NCBI GenBank assembly: GCA_022410635.1
Contig: JAJVDF010000362.1
Span: 1,201,069-1,265,068, forward strand
Source of the DNA: Tretioscincus oriximinensis
Taxonomy: Eukaryota > Chordata > Lepidosauria > Squamata > Gymnophthalmidae
DNA: 64,000 nt
Direction of reading: 5' to 3'
Part shown: positions 33,850-44,397 of the stretch, one piece after another
Numbering within the stretch: position 1 is the first letter of the stretch
Layout of the letters: each line of letters opens with the position of its first letter
Notes under the pieces: generated by a model
Told to the model about the DNA's origin: nothing
The model's database searches: none
The model's input: the letters and a program-made list of their open reading frames with translations, nothing else
Program-made: the position numbers and the translations under genes

Positions 33850-34138
33850 GGCACGAATGGNGCAGTCACTAAAGAGACGGTCTCTCAGCTGAGATATGGG
33901 TTTCAAAGCCTTGTGTCAGACATGGAGAGGGGTAAGCACTTTCTACTGTCCTGTAGCTCTAGCCAACCCAGCAAGAATTGCAAGAAATTGCAATTGACTG
34001 CAAGTAGACAAATGAGAACCACCACAGCCTGGTGGGGAAGATAGAATGTGAGTCTTAAGGCAAAAAATAACTTCGCAAGCGACTTTGAGTCCCTTTGGAT
34101 GAGAAAAGCTGGGTATAAAAACCCAGTTCTTCTTCTTG
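33850..34138 (+). mobile_element. tRNA-derived SINE (family S), near full length
   Basis: The head GGCACGAATGG(N)GCAGTCAC holds box A, and GGGTTTCAAAGCC is box B with one change. The body is complete, and the end CCCTTTGGATGAGAAAAGCT GGGTATAAAAACCCAGTTC runs into TTCTTCTT. The hexamer-like hairpin GGGT..ACCC before the tail is shared with all well-kept copies. Confidence 0.82.
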
Positions 34139-34189
34139 TTGTACTTGATTTCCAGGACAGAGATGTGCAAGGTCCTTAGCATCTATAGA

Positions 34190-34761
34190 GTGGAATGAAT
34201 GTGGCTGAGCAACAGTACATGTGAAAAGGACATGGATGAGTTAATAATGTGAAACTGCTACACATGAGTTAACAGTGTGAAGCTGCTGCAAAAAAGGCAA
34301 GCACAATTCTGGGATATATTAAGAGAAGCATAGAATATAGATGATATGAAGCAATTATTCCTCTCTACTCTAACTTGGTCAGGCCATATCTGTGTTCAGT
34401 TCTGGGCACCTCATTGTACATGGAAGAATAAGATGCAGAGGACTAAACTGCAAGGGAGTGGTTATAGATTAGATATCAAGGCTTTCTGAATATAAAGGTG
34501 ATCAATCAGTGGAACAATCAGTGGCACAAGAATTGATCAGTTCTTCTTGGGTGGAAGTCTTCAAATAGTGGCTAGACAGCCATCCATCTGGAATAGTTTA
34601 GCAACCACATATACTGCTCAAAACAATTAAGGGAACACTTTAACATAACAGTGTATGTTAAAGTGTTCCCTTAATTGTTTTGAGCAGTATAGTTTAGTAT
34701 AGAGTAGTGAACTCACTNACAGTGCAGGTTCCTCCAGCTCTATCACTCTTTGATTCTATGT
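34190..34761 (+). mobile_element. CR1 LINE C-terminal region and 3' end, interrupted by TA-site palindrome
   Basis: The words GAAGCTGCTGCAAAAAAGGC, TCTGGGATATATTAAGAGAA and GATTAGATATCAAGGC follow the CR1 ORF2 C-terminus. The end is a degraded CTCTTTGATTCTATG. Frames are closed by stops and deletions. The stretch is broken at 34610-34691 by the palindromic element. This copy belongs to the same ATTCTATG-tailed group as the one at 15600-17350. Confidence 0.8.
34610..34691. mobile_element. Palindromic TA-site element, copy 2 (intact)
   Basis: Perfect 38-bp arms (34610-34647 and 34654-34691) flank the loop ACAGTG. If TA at both borders is the target duplication, the element is 78 bp (34612-34689), from TACTGCTC to GAGCAGTA. 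It has no coding capacity. A TA duplication points to Tc1/mariner-type transposition as an inference. A damaged second copy lies at 11821-11895. Confidence 0.85.
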
Positions 34762-34799
34762 AAGGAAGGTACTGTAATCATATCTTAATGGAAATGGCC

Positions 34800-35345
34800 T
34801 GATAGAAGTTATATATGTTTGATGGAGGGAACAGCTTGAAGCTGCTGAACCTATCTTTTGATNCAGATGAAACAGAGACGTAGAGCTGAGTATCATTTGC
34901 ATATTGATGACACTTCAGTCCAAATTTCCTGATGACCTGTCTCAGTGGCTTCATATAGATGTTGAACAACATGGGAGAGAAAATCAACCCCTGGGGAACC
35001 NCACAATTGAGTTCTCAGAGTGTTGAGCAGGAATCTTCTACCAACCCTCTCTGGAAGTGGCCTTGNAGATAACAGCGGAACCACTCAATGCCATGGCATC
35101 AACCCCGTATCCTTTCCAGGAGAATATCATGGTCAAAGGTACCAAAAGCCAAAAAGATATCCAGGAGAACAAATAGGGTTATACATCTGCTATCCCTCTC
35201 CTGGAGGGGATCATCAACCAGCGTGTCCAAGATGGTTTCTGTGCCATGGCCAGGCCTGAAACCAGACAGAAATGGGCCTAGATAATCAGTTTCTTCCAAG
35301 CAATTGAACACCCATGGCCCTTTCTAGTACCTTGCCCAAAAATGG
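34800..35345 (-). mobile_element. L2 LINE reverse transcriptase fragment (catalytic residue lost)
   Basis: Minus-strand frames read SGFRPGHGTETILDTLVDD (35099-35311), then FVLLDIFLAFGTFDHDILL, then SPMLFNIYMKPLRQVIRKFG (34778-34987), the RT palm of L2. The catalytic YADD has become YAND near 34896-34907 (the complement of ATCATTTGCATA). Frameshifts separate the blocks, and N occur at 34863, 35001 and 35066. Both the 3' UTR and the 5' half are absent, so this is an internal fragment. Confidence 0.87.
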
Positions 35346-36527
35346 TGTGTTGACCACAGATATACTCTATAAAGAAGCAGAAAGACACTTGTCAACTTAT
35401 TTTGTTATTAACTTTCTCATTAATGATTGTCCTGAATTTCCATCCTTCTGTGTGGACCATCACCATGCAGGTCTTCCAGAGGTGAACAGTTGCTTCTCTG
35501 NCTTCATCTATGGTCAGGCTGCATTAATAAGAAAGGAAAGAAGCAGCTTGGTCATTGCCTTGAGAAATGGATGAACAAGGAACTGCCTTGAGAGGTAAAT
35601 GAGAGTCTGCCAGTGAAAAGCACAAACCAACTGCTGTTTCCTCTAGGTTTCCTTTTGTGCTCACTGCAAACACTTTCATATGGTTCCTGGTAAGTGCAAA
35701 AAGACCTTGTATGAGGGCAGCTGAAGTTGCCCCTTGTAACTATTCTCTCTTTTTTTGGATTAACTTGATTTTCTAAAATGCAATCTTTGGGATTTTGGTT
35801 AGAAGGATGATAGCGTTTAATTACTTAGTCATAAAAAGCTGATAGAATTTTCAAGGTGAAGGAAGGTAATAACTTCAACATCTGAAGTGGAAACATAATA
35901 TGCATCACTTAGATTTATTTGGTCATACCTCAGAATTGTCTAATCTGATGGTATAAGCTCTCCTGGGATGTTCAAAAACTGCCCCTGGCAAAGTTTGCTT
36001 TGAGATTGTTTTAAAAAGATACTTAACCTTGTAAGATTCCTGTACAGAAAACTTAATGTCAGACTGTTATCCATGAGATCATTTCATTGCCTATGCATGT
36101 GCCTATGATTAAAGGATCAACATATTTCTCTCTTTGAATCAGAAGACTTGTACATACATGTTCCACTAAAATTCTCTGGTAAATATATCTTAATTGCTGC
36201 ACATGTATTACTCACAGTTTATCCCCAGTTGACATGAGTTCCATTTTTTGATGTTTCTTAAACCTTTCCTACATAATTCAGCAGAACTATATATAGGAAC
36301 AACACATAGCTGTTCCTTATTTCTTCCATTCTACTGTTTCTATCATATTTAATTCCAGATCAGATAGGAAGACATTTCATTAACGATGTCTATGAACACA
36401 AAATCAATGTTTTGTTTCAAAATGAACTTTGTTAATTTGGTTCAATCTAGAACCAGGTTGCGTATGCCAATTTGATTCTAATTCCAATAAGGCTCATGAA
36501 TGGCGTAGTGATTTTGTTAATGTCATG
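35346..36527. other. No feature recognised
   Basis: AT-rich sequence with no gene or clear repeat. Confidence 0.4.
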
Positions 36528-36664
36528 GGCTGCGTCCAGATGTTATTAACTTATTTTATACTTGGACATAGTGAAGTAAAGAATTGTCTGGACTTTGTGC
36601 TTAGAAATCCATGTTCACTCCAGAATATCCAAACAGAGCTGAATTAATGACATTTGGATGGAGC
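36528..36664. mobile_element. Short DNA element with GGCTGC(G/A)TCC ends
   Basis: The left end GGCTGCGTCCAGATGTTATT pairs with the right end, whose complement reads GCTCCATCCAAATGTCATTA. It is about 137 bp, with no coding capacity. The ends resemble those at 28799 and 32747. Confidence 0.5.
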
Positions 36665-36855
36665 TACAGCTATATGCATGTCTCTTGTTCCCAGTTTCAA
36701 AACCCTGCAACAATTCAGTTGTAACAAAGGACTAAATATGGTGGGTTAAGAAAAATTCTAATCGAACACAGATTGATTCAGGTTAAATGGAAGAGTTAAG
36801 CTAAACAGTTCAGTTAAAACGGTTCTAAACTGAACCAAATCTGCAGAAATTTCAA

Positions 36856-36925
36856 TCAACTTATTTTTATGCTGCCTTTCTAAATATGTCTAAAGGGAGA
36901 TAACAATGTAAAAAGAAACATGACC
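36856..36925 (-). mobile_element. Probable LINE 3' terminus
   Basis: ACTTATTTTTATGCTGCCTT and TCTAAAGGGAGATAACAATG have the layout of a minus-strand L2/CR1-like 3' end (tail, GCCGCC-like box, AACAAT). The family is not certain. Confidence 0.35.
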
Positions 36926-37183
36926 CACATTATAAACCAATATAATAATATTGTAGTACAATTATTATCAAATAAAGCACCAGAGACCTCTGCCATATGC
37001 CTGATGCAAGGTATGGCAGATGGAAACAGACACAACTGCAGCTTTCAGCAGATCCAGACTAAAACAACCATGATTTTATGCATTTCTGGGATAGGGTATG
37101 ATAAAGAAATAAGCTCAGGAATTGCTCGGCCTTCTTTCAAATCCTCCCATGTGCTCTAGAACCTTGTAGTGGAANTTGAACCA

Positions 37184-37432
37184 GACAGATCTTGTGGTTT
37201 CAGTGTTGGACTCTTATCTGGCAGTCTTTCAACTCAAATCTGGATCCCTACCTGAAGCGAGCTGGNTGACTAAGGCTAGTTTCAGAGCTATCTCCATCCC
37301 ACCTCCTTCACAAGGTGTTTGCTGTGAAGAGAATAGAAGATTATGTATGTAAGACAACAAAAGATTATGGAAGATTATGAATCCCTTTGGGTTAAGAAAA
37401 GTGAGATATAAAAATCAACTCTCCTCCTGCCT
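37184..37432 (+). mobile_element. Sauria-SINE-like element
   Basis: The head has GTTTCAGTGTTGGACTCTTA (box A region) and CAACTCAAATCTGGATCC (degraded box B). The body has AGCTGGNTGACTAAGGCTAG and CCTTCACAAGGTGTTTGCTG, the usual GCTGGGTGACCTTGGGCCAG and CACAGGGTTGTTGTGAGG regions in diverged form. The end reads TGAATCCCTTTGGGTTAAGA with GAGATATAAAAAT. Sauria SINEs are specific to squamates, and this supports the organism call. Confidence 0.65.
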
Positions 37433-37640
37433 CCATCTCTTTCTTCTACATGTGTTGAACATAGATGTGTTGAACTAATGTATGGAGTTATAAGAAGGAT
37501 AATAGAAATAGAAACATAGGCATCAATTTCACTTCTATATGTGGGGAAAGGAATGTAGATTTGGACTGACAGGGCTAGATGTAAATGGCACACCATAAGC
37601 TTGGAAGAAAGATGGCTGAGAATAAGTAGAAACTTTGTAT

Positions 37641-37690
37641 CTCAAAATAGGGCTTGCCATCTACTCGCTGATGTAGACTATGTCAGGCCC
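37641..37690. mobile_element. Palindromic DNA element, family B, copy 4 (fragment)
   Basis: CTCAAAATAGGGCTTGCCAT, CTACTCGCTGATGTAGACTA and TGTCAGGCCC match the inner left arm of the full copy at 25531-25710. Confidence 0.45.
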
Positions 37691-39483
37691 AGAACCAAGC
37701 CTCAAAACTGTTGGCGATCAAGAGGTTATGCAAGAATAGACTCATTTCAAGCAAAGCAAGAAGGAGGGGAAAAAACTGAATAAAAAATTCAAGCAACTGG
37801 GGAACATAGAAACTAGAGCCAACTCACAATTCAAAACAAGGAGTCAAAGACAAACCTGAAATNTTGCCAGTAAATCTATCCATGACATCAATGTGTGCTT
37901 TTGCTCCCCACAGTAAAAGCGTAGTACTGAAACATTTTGGATGAAGAAGCTTTAAATTCTCTAGGGATAATCAACCAACTGCAGATGTGACACAAGGTAC
38001 TCGATCTGGCTGCTGCTTTGCCCTAAGGACGTTAAATTGTACTCCTGGCCAAGCCATCACATTGTTCTTGGATCAAAGTCAAATTGCTTCTGAAGGACTT
38101 CTGTAAATGACTTCTATTTCTTCATTACTTTTTATTTGTTTATTTAGGNTTTTTTTTAGGTTTTATAAAATTGCAGTGTCATCCATACTCATAAGCCTTT
38201 CTTTGTGTTTTGCATATGACCTCCAAATTTCAAAGTTAAGGCCATGAAAACATAATATGGAAGTCAATAAGAGGGCACAGTGCACATCTCCACAGAGCAT
38301 CTGCTGCAGACCACATGAAACAGAAGGGTGGAGAATTCTCAAGACTTTGAACAAATGGAAGGGTTTGGATCATAACCAATGGGAAGTTCAAGCCTAAAAA
38401 CACATGTGCAAGAAATATGTAACATTTGGGGATAAGGACCACTGGCAAGCTATCAAAACACACTGTCTGGTTTGAGTCCAGCTTACAATGTTAACCTTGT
38501 GGAATTAGCACAACAAAAAATTATCTCCATGGAGCTTTTTTNAAAAAAAATAGTATGAATTTTCTCTTGTAATTTGGGACATGTCCTAACTTGTCCAAAA
38601 AGAAATAACTTTTTCAAAATTATTTTTCTCTGAATTTAATGCGAATTCAGATTTAGATACAGATCTTGTGGTTCTTTCTCTGCTCCAGCAACACTTAGTG
38701 CCAAATATATTTTGAACCCTGAGATCAAATACAATTATTTGGTGCTGTCTATGGCCTGCTAGGTCATTGCTTTGAATGGCACAGAATATCAAATTAATGT
38801 AGCAAAGAGACAACCACAACAGGTCATTTTCCTGTTGGTTTGCAACTTTCAGAAGCAGGACAATGTTCATTTCCTGGCCTACAAAGACTGGGGCTTCATC
38901 TAGACAGAAACAATAGTTCAATTAAAAGATGCTTTTTTATCATATTTGCTCACTAGCCTGTTAAATAAACAAGCAAAATATGGGTTTTAAAACTTATGAT
39001 CCAGATTATCACGAAACTGGGAAAGCCTGCTGTCAAATCAGGATATAGTGTTGAATTGGAAAGGCTTTGGTATGTGAATAATTCTGATAAAAAACCTGCT
39101 AGAATGTTAATATGGGAACAACAGTTTAATNCCAATAAACTTTCCCTCGCCTTACAAAATGCTTGTATGCGAAGCCTGATACTAACAGCAGATTAATCAA
39201 TAGCATGTTTGCTCGGTAACTAGCAAACAAACTGGCTGCCAGGAGAAATCTCTATATATAATATGCATACCGAGCTGAAACCCTGTGACGTCATTACATC
39301 GTATAGGAACTTGACACATAAATTGTCAGGTAAAAGTGGAAGAGGCACTGGTGAATTAATCTGTTTTAAGAAGTGCAACTCAAGTTGAAACAAAATGTTA
39401 CTTTCAGAAGAGGTACAGTATTTTCAAACTATTTTAAAGTTACGCAATAGGAGAAGCTTCAGCATTCATCACAATGTATAATA
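37691..39483. other. Repeat-poor stretch, no gene recognised
   Basis: A 111-codon minus frame (38586-38921) has no recognisable domain. No clear repeats are seen. Isolated N occur at 37863, 38149, 38542 and 39131. Confidence 0.4.
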
Positions 39484-40993
39484 TCGATAATTTCCGGTGA
39501 TCCTGGAAATTATAGACCCATCAGTTTAACATCAATTCCAGGTAAAGTGTTGGAAACCATAATTAAGGACAAAATTACCAAACATATGGAGAAGCACNCA
39601 TTNCTGAATGAAACTCAGCATGGCTTCAGCAAAAGTAAATCATGCCTTACCAACTTGCTAGAATTCTTTGAGAGTGTTAACAAACATGTAGATAAAGGGG
39701 ATCCAGTTGATATTGTCTATCTAGATTTTCAGAAGGCTTTTGATAAAGTTCCCACATCAAAGNCTTCTAAAAAAGCTCCATACTCATGGTATAAGAGGAC
39801 AGACTTTGTCCTGGATTGGAAACTGGCTAAAAGATAGAAAACAGAGGGTAGTATTAAATGGACAGTTCTCTGAGTGGAAAAAGGTAAGAAGTGGGGTACC
39901 CCAGGGATCTGTACTGGGACCCTTGTTTTTCAATATATTTGTAAATTATCTGGATGCCAAGGTAAATAGTGAAGTAGCCAAGTTTGCTGACAACACTAAA
40001 CTGTTCAGGGTAGTGAAAACTGAAAATGATTGTAAGGCACTCCAGAGTGATCTATTGAAANTGGGTATCAGAGTGGGCATCAAAGTGGCAAATGCACTTC
40101 AACTTAAGCAAGTGCAAGGTCATGCATATTGGGGCAAAGAACCCAAACTACTCCTAGCACCTGATGGGAACCAAGCTTTCTGTGACCGAGCAAGAAAAGG
40201 ATCTTGGGGTGTTGGTGGACAATTCAAAGAAAATGTCAACCCAGTGTGCAGCAGCAGCAAAAAAGGCAAATTCAATATTGGGGATAATTAGGAAAGGAAT
40301 AAAAAACAAGTCAGCAAATGCTGTTTTGCCTCTTTATAAATCTGTGGTGAGGCCACATTTGGAATACTGTGTTCAATTCTGGTCACCACATCTCAAGAGG
40401 GATATTTTGGAACTGGAGAAGGTGCAGAAAAGGGCAACAAAAATGATCAAGGGTCTGGAGCACCTCCCTAACGAAGAAAGGCTGCAACGTCTGGGCCTCT
40501 TCAGCCTTGAAAGGAGACGTTTGAGGGGTGATATGATTGTTGTGTACAAAATCATGCATGGGATCGACAGGGTGAATAGAGAAAAAATGTTTTCTCTATC
40601 ACACAACACAAGGACCAGAGGGCACTCCTTAAAACTGTTGGGTAGAAAAGTGAGAACAGACAAAGGAAAGTATTTTTTCACCCAGAGGGTCATCGGCCTG
40701 TGGAATTTACTTCCTGAAAAGGTAGTGGTAGCTAGCAGCTTGGATACTTTCAAGACAGGATTAGACAGGTTTATGGATACCAAGGGTATAAATGGATACT
40801 AGGATGGATGTCTGGATGTTGCCTTCGGGATGGAGCAACAGGCAGGACTCCTGAAATACCAATTGCAGGGAGTCATAAACAGGAGCATATTTTGCTTTCC
40901 TCTGTTCAGACTGCCCAGGTGCATCTGGTTGGCCTCTGTGTGACACAGAATGCTGGACTTGATGGGCTGTGGCNTGATCCAGTATGGCTCTTC
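39484..40993 (+). mobile_element. CR1 LINE: reverse transcriptase to 3' end (decayed)
   Basis: The copy starts inside the RT fingers (NYRPISLTSIPGKVLET) and continues with VDIVYLDFQKAFDKVP, SGVPQGSVLGPLFFNIFVN and FADN at 39983-39994, where the active-site FADD has lost its second Asp. It then runs through the C-terminal domain (40164-40802: VRPHLEYCVQFWSPHLKRDI, RRRLRGDMIVVYKIMHGI) to a natural stop at 40800-40802. Three frames are used. One frameshift lies between codons P and H near 39752, and another falls at the N at 40062. The 3' UTR (40803-40993) ends CAGTATGGCTCTTCTTATTT then TCTTATG. This is the longest member here of the TTCTTATG-tailed subfamily. Confidence 0.93.
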
Positions 40994-41474
40994 TTATTTT
41001 CTTATGTTAACACGGCCCAATATTCCAAGGTACAATTACCACTAACAAGGTTTGGAACTTTGGCAGCCTCTAGAGACCATGACAAGGCTCAGAACTTTGA
41101 CAGCTTCCAGAAACCAGGTTTCTGTACTGAAAACTGACTAAAAACAGAAAACAGGAAAGTAAAAAAAGAAAATAGAAAGGAAGAAGCAGTAAGTGAAAGA
41201 GTGGGCAAAGGTGAGAGGGAGTGAGTAGAGACATGGATGGGAGCAAGGGGGAGAAAGGCCTAGAGCCCAACGAATTACTGTAACACAACAGGTTAATTCC
41301 ACTAGTGTTTGAATAATTCATGATGCAGCAAAGTTCCAAACAATCTACAGATGGGGCCTTGCCTAAATTTTCAAAATTTTATCTATCTTTGTTTGCATAG
41401 GCTCAGTAATACATTTTAGGAATCTGATAGAACACATCTCTAACACATTAGATATGTTGTAACATATTCCTAAC
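40994..41474. other. No feature recognised
   Basis: A purine-rich patch lies at about 41135-41260. No gene. Confidence 0.4.
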
Positions 41475-42080
41475 CAAGGCTTTTTTTGTGACGGAACGCG
41501 CCGGAACACAGTTCCGGCACCTTTTATTTAGGCGGGGGGGNNNNNNNNNNNNNNNNNNNNNNNNNNNNNNNNNNNNNNNNNNNNNNNNNNNNNNNNNNNN
41601 NNNNNNNNNNNNNNNNNNNNNNNNNNNNNNNNNNNNNNNNNNNNNNNNNNNNNNNNNNNNNNNNNNNNNNNNNNNNNNNNNNNNNNNNNNNNNNNNNNNN
41701 NNNNNNNNNNNNNNNNNNNNNNNNNNNNNNNNNNNNNNNNNNNNNNNNNNNNNNNNNNNNNNNNNNNNNNNNNNNNNNNNNNNNNNNNNNNNNNNNNNNN
41801 NNNNNNNNNNNNNNNNNNNNNNNNNNNNNNNNNNNNNNNNNNNNNNNNNNNNNNNNNNNNNNNNNNNNNNNNNNNNNNNNNNNNNNNNNNNNNNNNNNNN
41901 NNNNNNNNNNNNNNNNNNNNNNNNNNNNNNNNNNNNNNNNNNNNNNNNNNNNNNNNNNNNNNNNNNNNNNNNNNNNNNNNNNNNNNNNNNNNNNNNNNNN
42001 NNNNNNNNNNNNNNNNNGGCGGCGGCCCCCCCGCCGCCGGTGTTAGTACCGGCACCTTTTGTTCTGGAAAAAAAGCACTG
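41475..42080. mobile_element. hAT-like DNA element containing the assembly gap
   Basis: A perfect 8-bp duplication, TTCCTAAC, stands at 41467-41474 and 42081-42088. The ends are inverted: CAAGGCTTTTTTTGTGACGG at the left, and at the right the complement of CAGTGCTTTTTTTCCAGAAC. Just inside each end is a GCCGG-rich stretch (GCCGGAACACAGTTCCGGC at 41500-41518, itself a hairpin; GTACCGGCACC near 42048). Eight-bp duplications are a hAT hallmark. The core is unknown because 477 N fill 41541-42017. Confidence 0.82.
41541..42017. other. Assembly gap (477 N)
   Basis: The bases bordering the gap are GGCGGGGGGG on the left and GGCGGCGGCCCCCCCGCCGC on the right, partly complementary. A GC-rich hairpin at this place would explain why reads failed. 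The true length is unknown. Confidence 0.97.
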
Positions 42081-42088
42081 TTCCTAAC

Positions 42089-43971
42089 ACACTTAACTGT
42101 ATCTTATGCAAACAGGCTCCAGAAGATGCCCTGAATAAATGCTCTAGAATCAGATCACATAAAGATGTAGTTTTTTTTAAAAAAATCATTGTTCCTTCTT
42201 GGATAAGAAGAATACACAGAGAGAAAGAGAGTGAAAAATGGGTGTTTATGTGTTTATGTGGAGAGAACGGAAAAATAAACTTGTGAAAATACCTGTGCCT
42301 AAAATCTCCCTTTTTATGGTGGGAAAATCAAATGCTTAAAGGAGGTTATTCAATAGTTACNTGTATTTTATATAGATCTAAACTTGAATTTTTTATTTTC
42401 AGTTCTCCCACAAAATCATTGCAGTATGGACAAATATTCTTAAACTTGAGATAGACATTTGCAGATAGCTAAATTAACGGTGGCCTGTTATTATAAGTTG
42501 TAGTGTATTCAGCTACCTGCAGCTGTCACAGGGATCTTATTTGCACTTTTTAAAACTGAGCTCATAATCAGGGTTGTAAAATAGTGTTGCATAAAGTCAG
42601 TCACTGCACTGCTGTCCTGTTTCATTCTGGTGGCATCTCAATGATTCTTNTACTATTTCTCTTCAGGTACTCAATCACACATCTCTGACTTCTTTCTCAG
42701 TGATAAGATCAACAATATATTCTATTGATGTGGTCTCCCAAAACTTATGACCTTGCCATGCATTCTCTATCAGAGTAAAAAATCCAATTTATATTTATCA
42801 AACTGCACAGTCTGCTTTTTGCTCCAAAGTTCTACAAATACCAAAACACAATAGCAGCACTAAGATATTTCTTTCTGTTTTCAGGACTATACAGATATGA
42901 AAAGTTTTCTTGTAATGTCTGTTTCTGCCCTGGCCAATCTAGTGTATAGGGCAGGGTCCACATGGCATCTTGTTGCCTATTCAATGTGGAAGTAAATATG
43001 ACCTTCAGAGCTCTCAATTGAGGGACTTGCTCATCTGCTTTACTGTTATTCTATGTTGGTCTTTTCAATGTGTTTGAACCNTAGTCCTTTCAGATTTAAA
43101 TTGGTAACGACCTTACTTCAGTTTTTTGTGTGGCAGGAGCCTTTCTATTCTATGTCAAAATCACAGCAAAGGAATCTCCAGCCATGATTTTGACAGACAA
43201 GGGATTTACTCACTTCCACACCCCAGATTAGGAATGGCTGCAATTTTGATATGGCTGAGACAGGTTGCCCCTTCCTCTCNTCTCCGACTCCCCCTTCCAA
43301 TCTATATTTGGTTTCTAGGTGTGGGGGAAAGAGGATTTATCACTCTGTTGTGCAATTCAAATAAANCTGGGAAACTGGCAAATGATAGATCTGGCTATGG
43401 TTGGTTACATCTTTACATATTGGCTGAGTCTGCCAATTTAAAGAAAATTTTAATAATTCCTCAAAAATTTGCCTTTTATCATATAGAGCAGCACAAAATG
43501 ACTCTCCAGAAGAGTGTGATACTTGATTTTCCACTGATTTCAAACTCAAAGATAGTTGCAACTTGTGGATCAAGATTGTCAGAACAATCTTGGGGGAACA
43601 GATGGTGCTTCCATTCAAAGACTTCTTTGATCTCTTAAAACTCTACTTTAACCTATTCTCATGCAAATGCTATGTAAGGTATGACTGATCCTTTGAGTCA
43701 TTATCAATTTGCATTTTCTGATCTCCAGGGTATAAATAAATATTTAATTTATTTAAAATATTTATGTATTGCTTCCCATTAAAATATAATCTTGCTGCAA
43801 AGATTAAAATGAGCTAAAATCGTAACACTTGTATAAAAAATAATTAAGAGCAAACAAACATTCACAGTCAATATGATTAAAAAATTGAATTCTTATAGAA
43901 AGTCAAATTCTTTAACATTTTTAATTATATAATTCTACAAACAATATAATAAGGGGCTTAATCATTTAAAT
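42089..43971. other. No gene recognised
   Basis: A 170-codon plus frame (43126-43638) contains two N and no domain that I recognise. It overlaps a 92-codon minus frame. AT-rich LINE-tail-like sequence at 43730-43800 is not specific enough to call. Confidence 0.4.
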
Positions 43972-44200
43972 GGAATGGGGGCAGAGTAGGTTGTGAGAAG
44001 AGGAGTGGGGCATGGGAAGAGGAGCAGGTTGTGAGGTGTGGGAAGAGGAGTAGGGCATGGGGCGCAGGAAAAGGAGCAGGGTATGAGAAAAGGAGTGGGG
44101 CATGGGGTGCAAGAAGAGGAGAAGGGTGCAGGAAAAGAAGTGGGTGTGGAGCTCAGGAAGAGCAGGGTGAGGTAAGAGGAGTGGAGAGTGAGAAGAGGAC
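43972..44200. repeat. G/A-rich minisatellite
   Basis: Imperfect units of about 20 bp built on GGAAGAGGAGTGGGGCATGG repeat roughly ten times. The plus strand is more than 85% purine. It has no coding meaning; the 82-codon frames on the minus strand just reflect the repeat. Confidence 0.82.
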
Positions 44201-44335
44201 ACACACGCATTGAATTACAAAAATGGATTACTCAGCCCATGCAGATATTAAGTCCAGAAGCCAACACAATATTGTGTGAATGAGGAAATGGATTTTAAAT
44301 GGAGCTGGGAAATGTAAAGAACAAGGGGAGGGGGA

Positions 44336-44397
44336 ATTATATTCCTTCTGGTATAGGGCGGGGTATAAGTATAAATAAATAAATAAATAAATAAAAA
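44336..44397 (+). mobile_element. L2 LINE 3' terminus
   Basis: TTCTGGTATAGGGCGGGGTA followed by TAAGTATAAATAAATAAAT. Confidence 0.65.

Noticed and set aside
33850..33925. tRNA-like head as a functional tRNA gene
   Set aside because: It is the 5' part of a dispersed SINE, lacks a consistent acceptor stem and continues into the SINE body.
41488..42087. Frames of 199 and 175 codons on both strands
   Set aside because: They consist almost wholly of N from the assembly gap.
43126..43638. 170-codon plus-strand frame
   Set aside because: It contains two N, shows no domain that I recognise, and has a competing 92-codon frame on the other strand.
43966..44210. Proline/serine/leucine-rich minus frames of about 80 codons
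   Set aside because: They only reflect the purine minisatellite on the plus strand.
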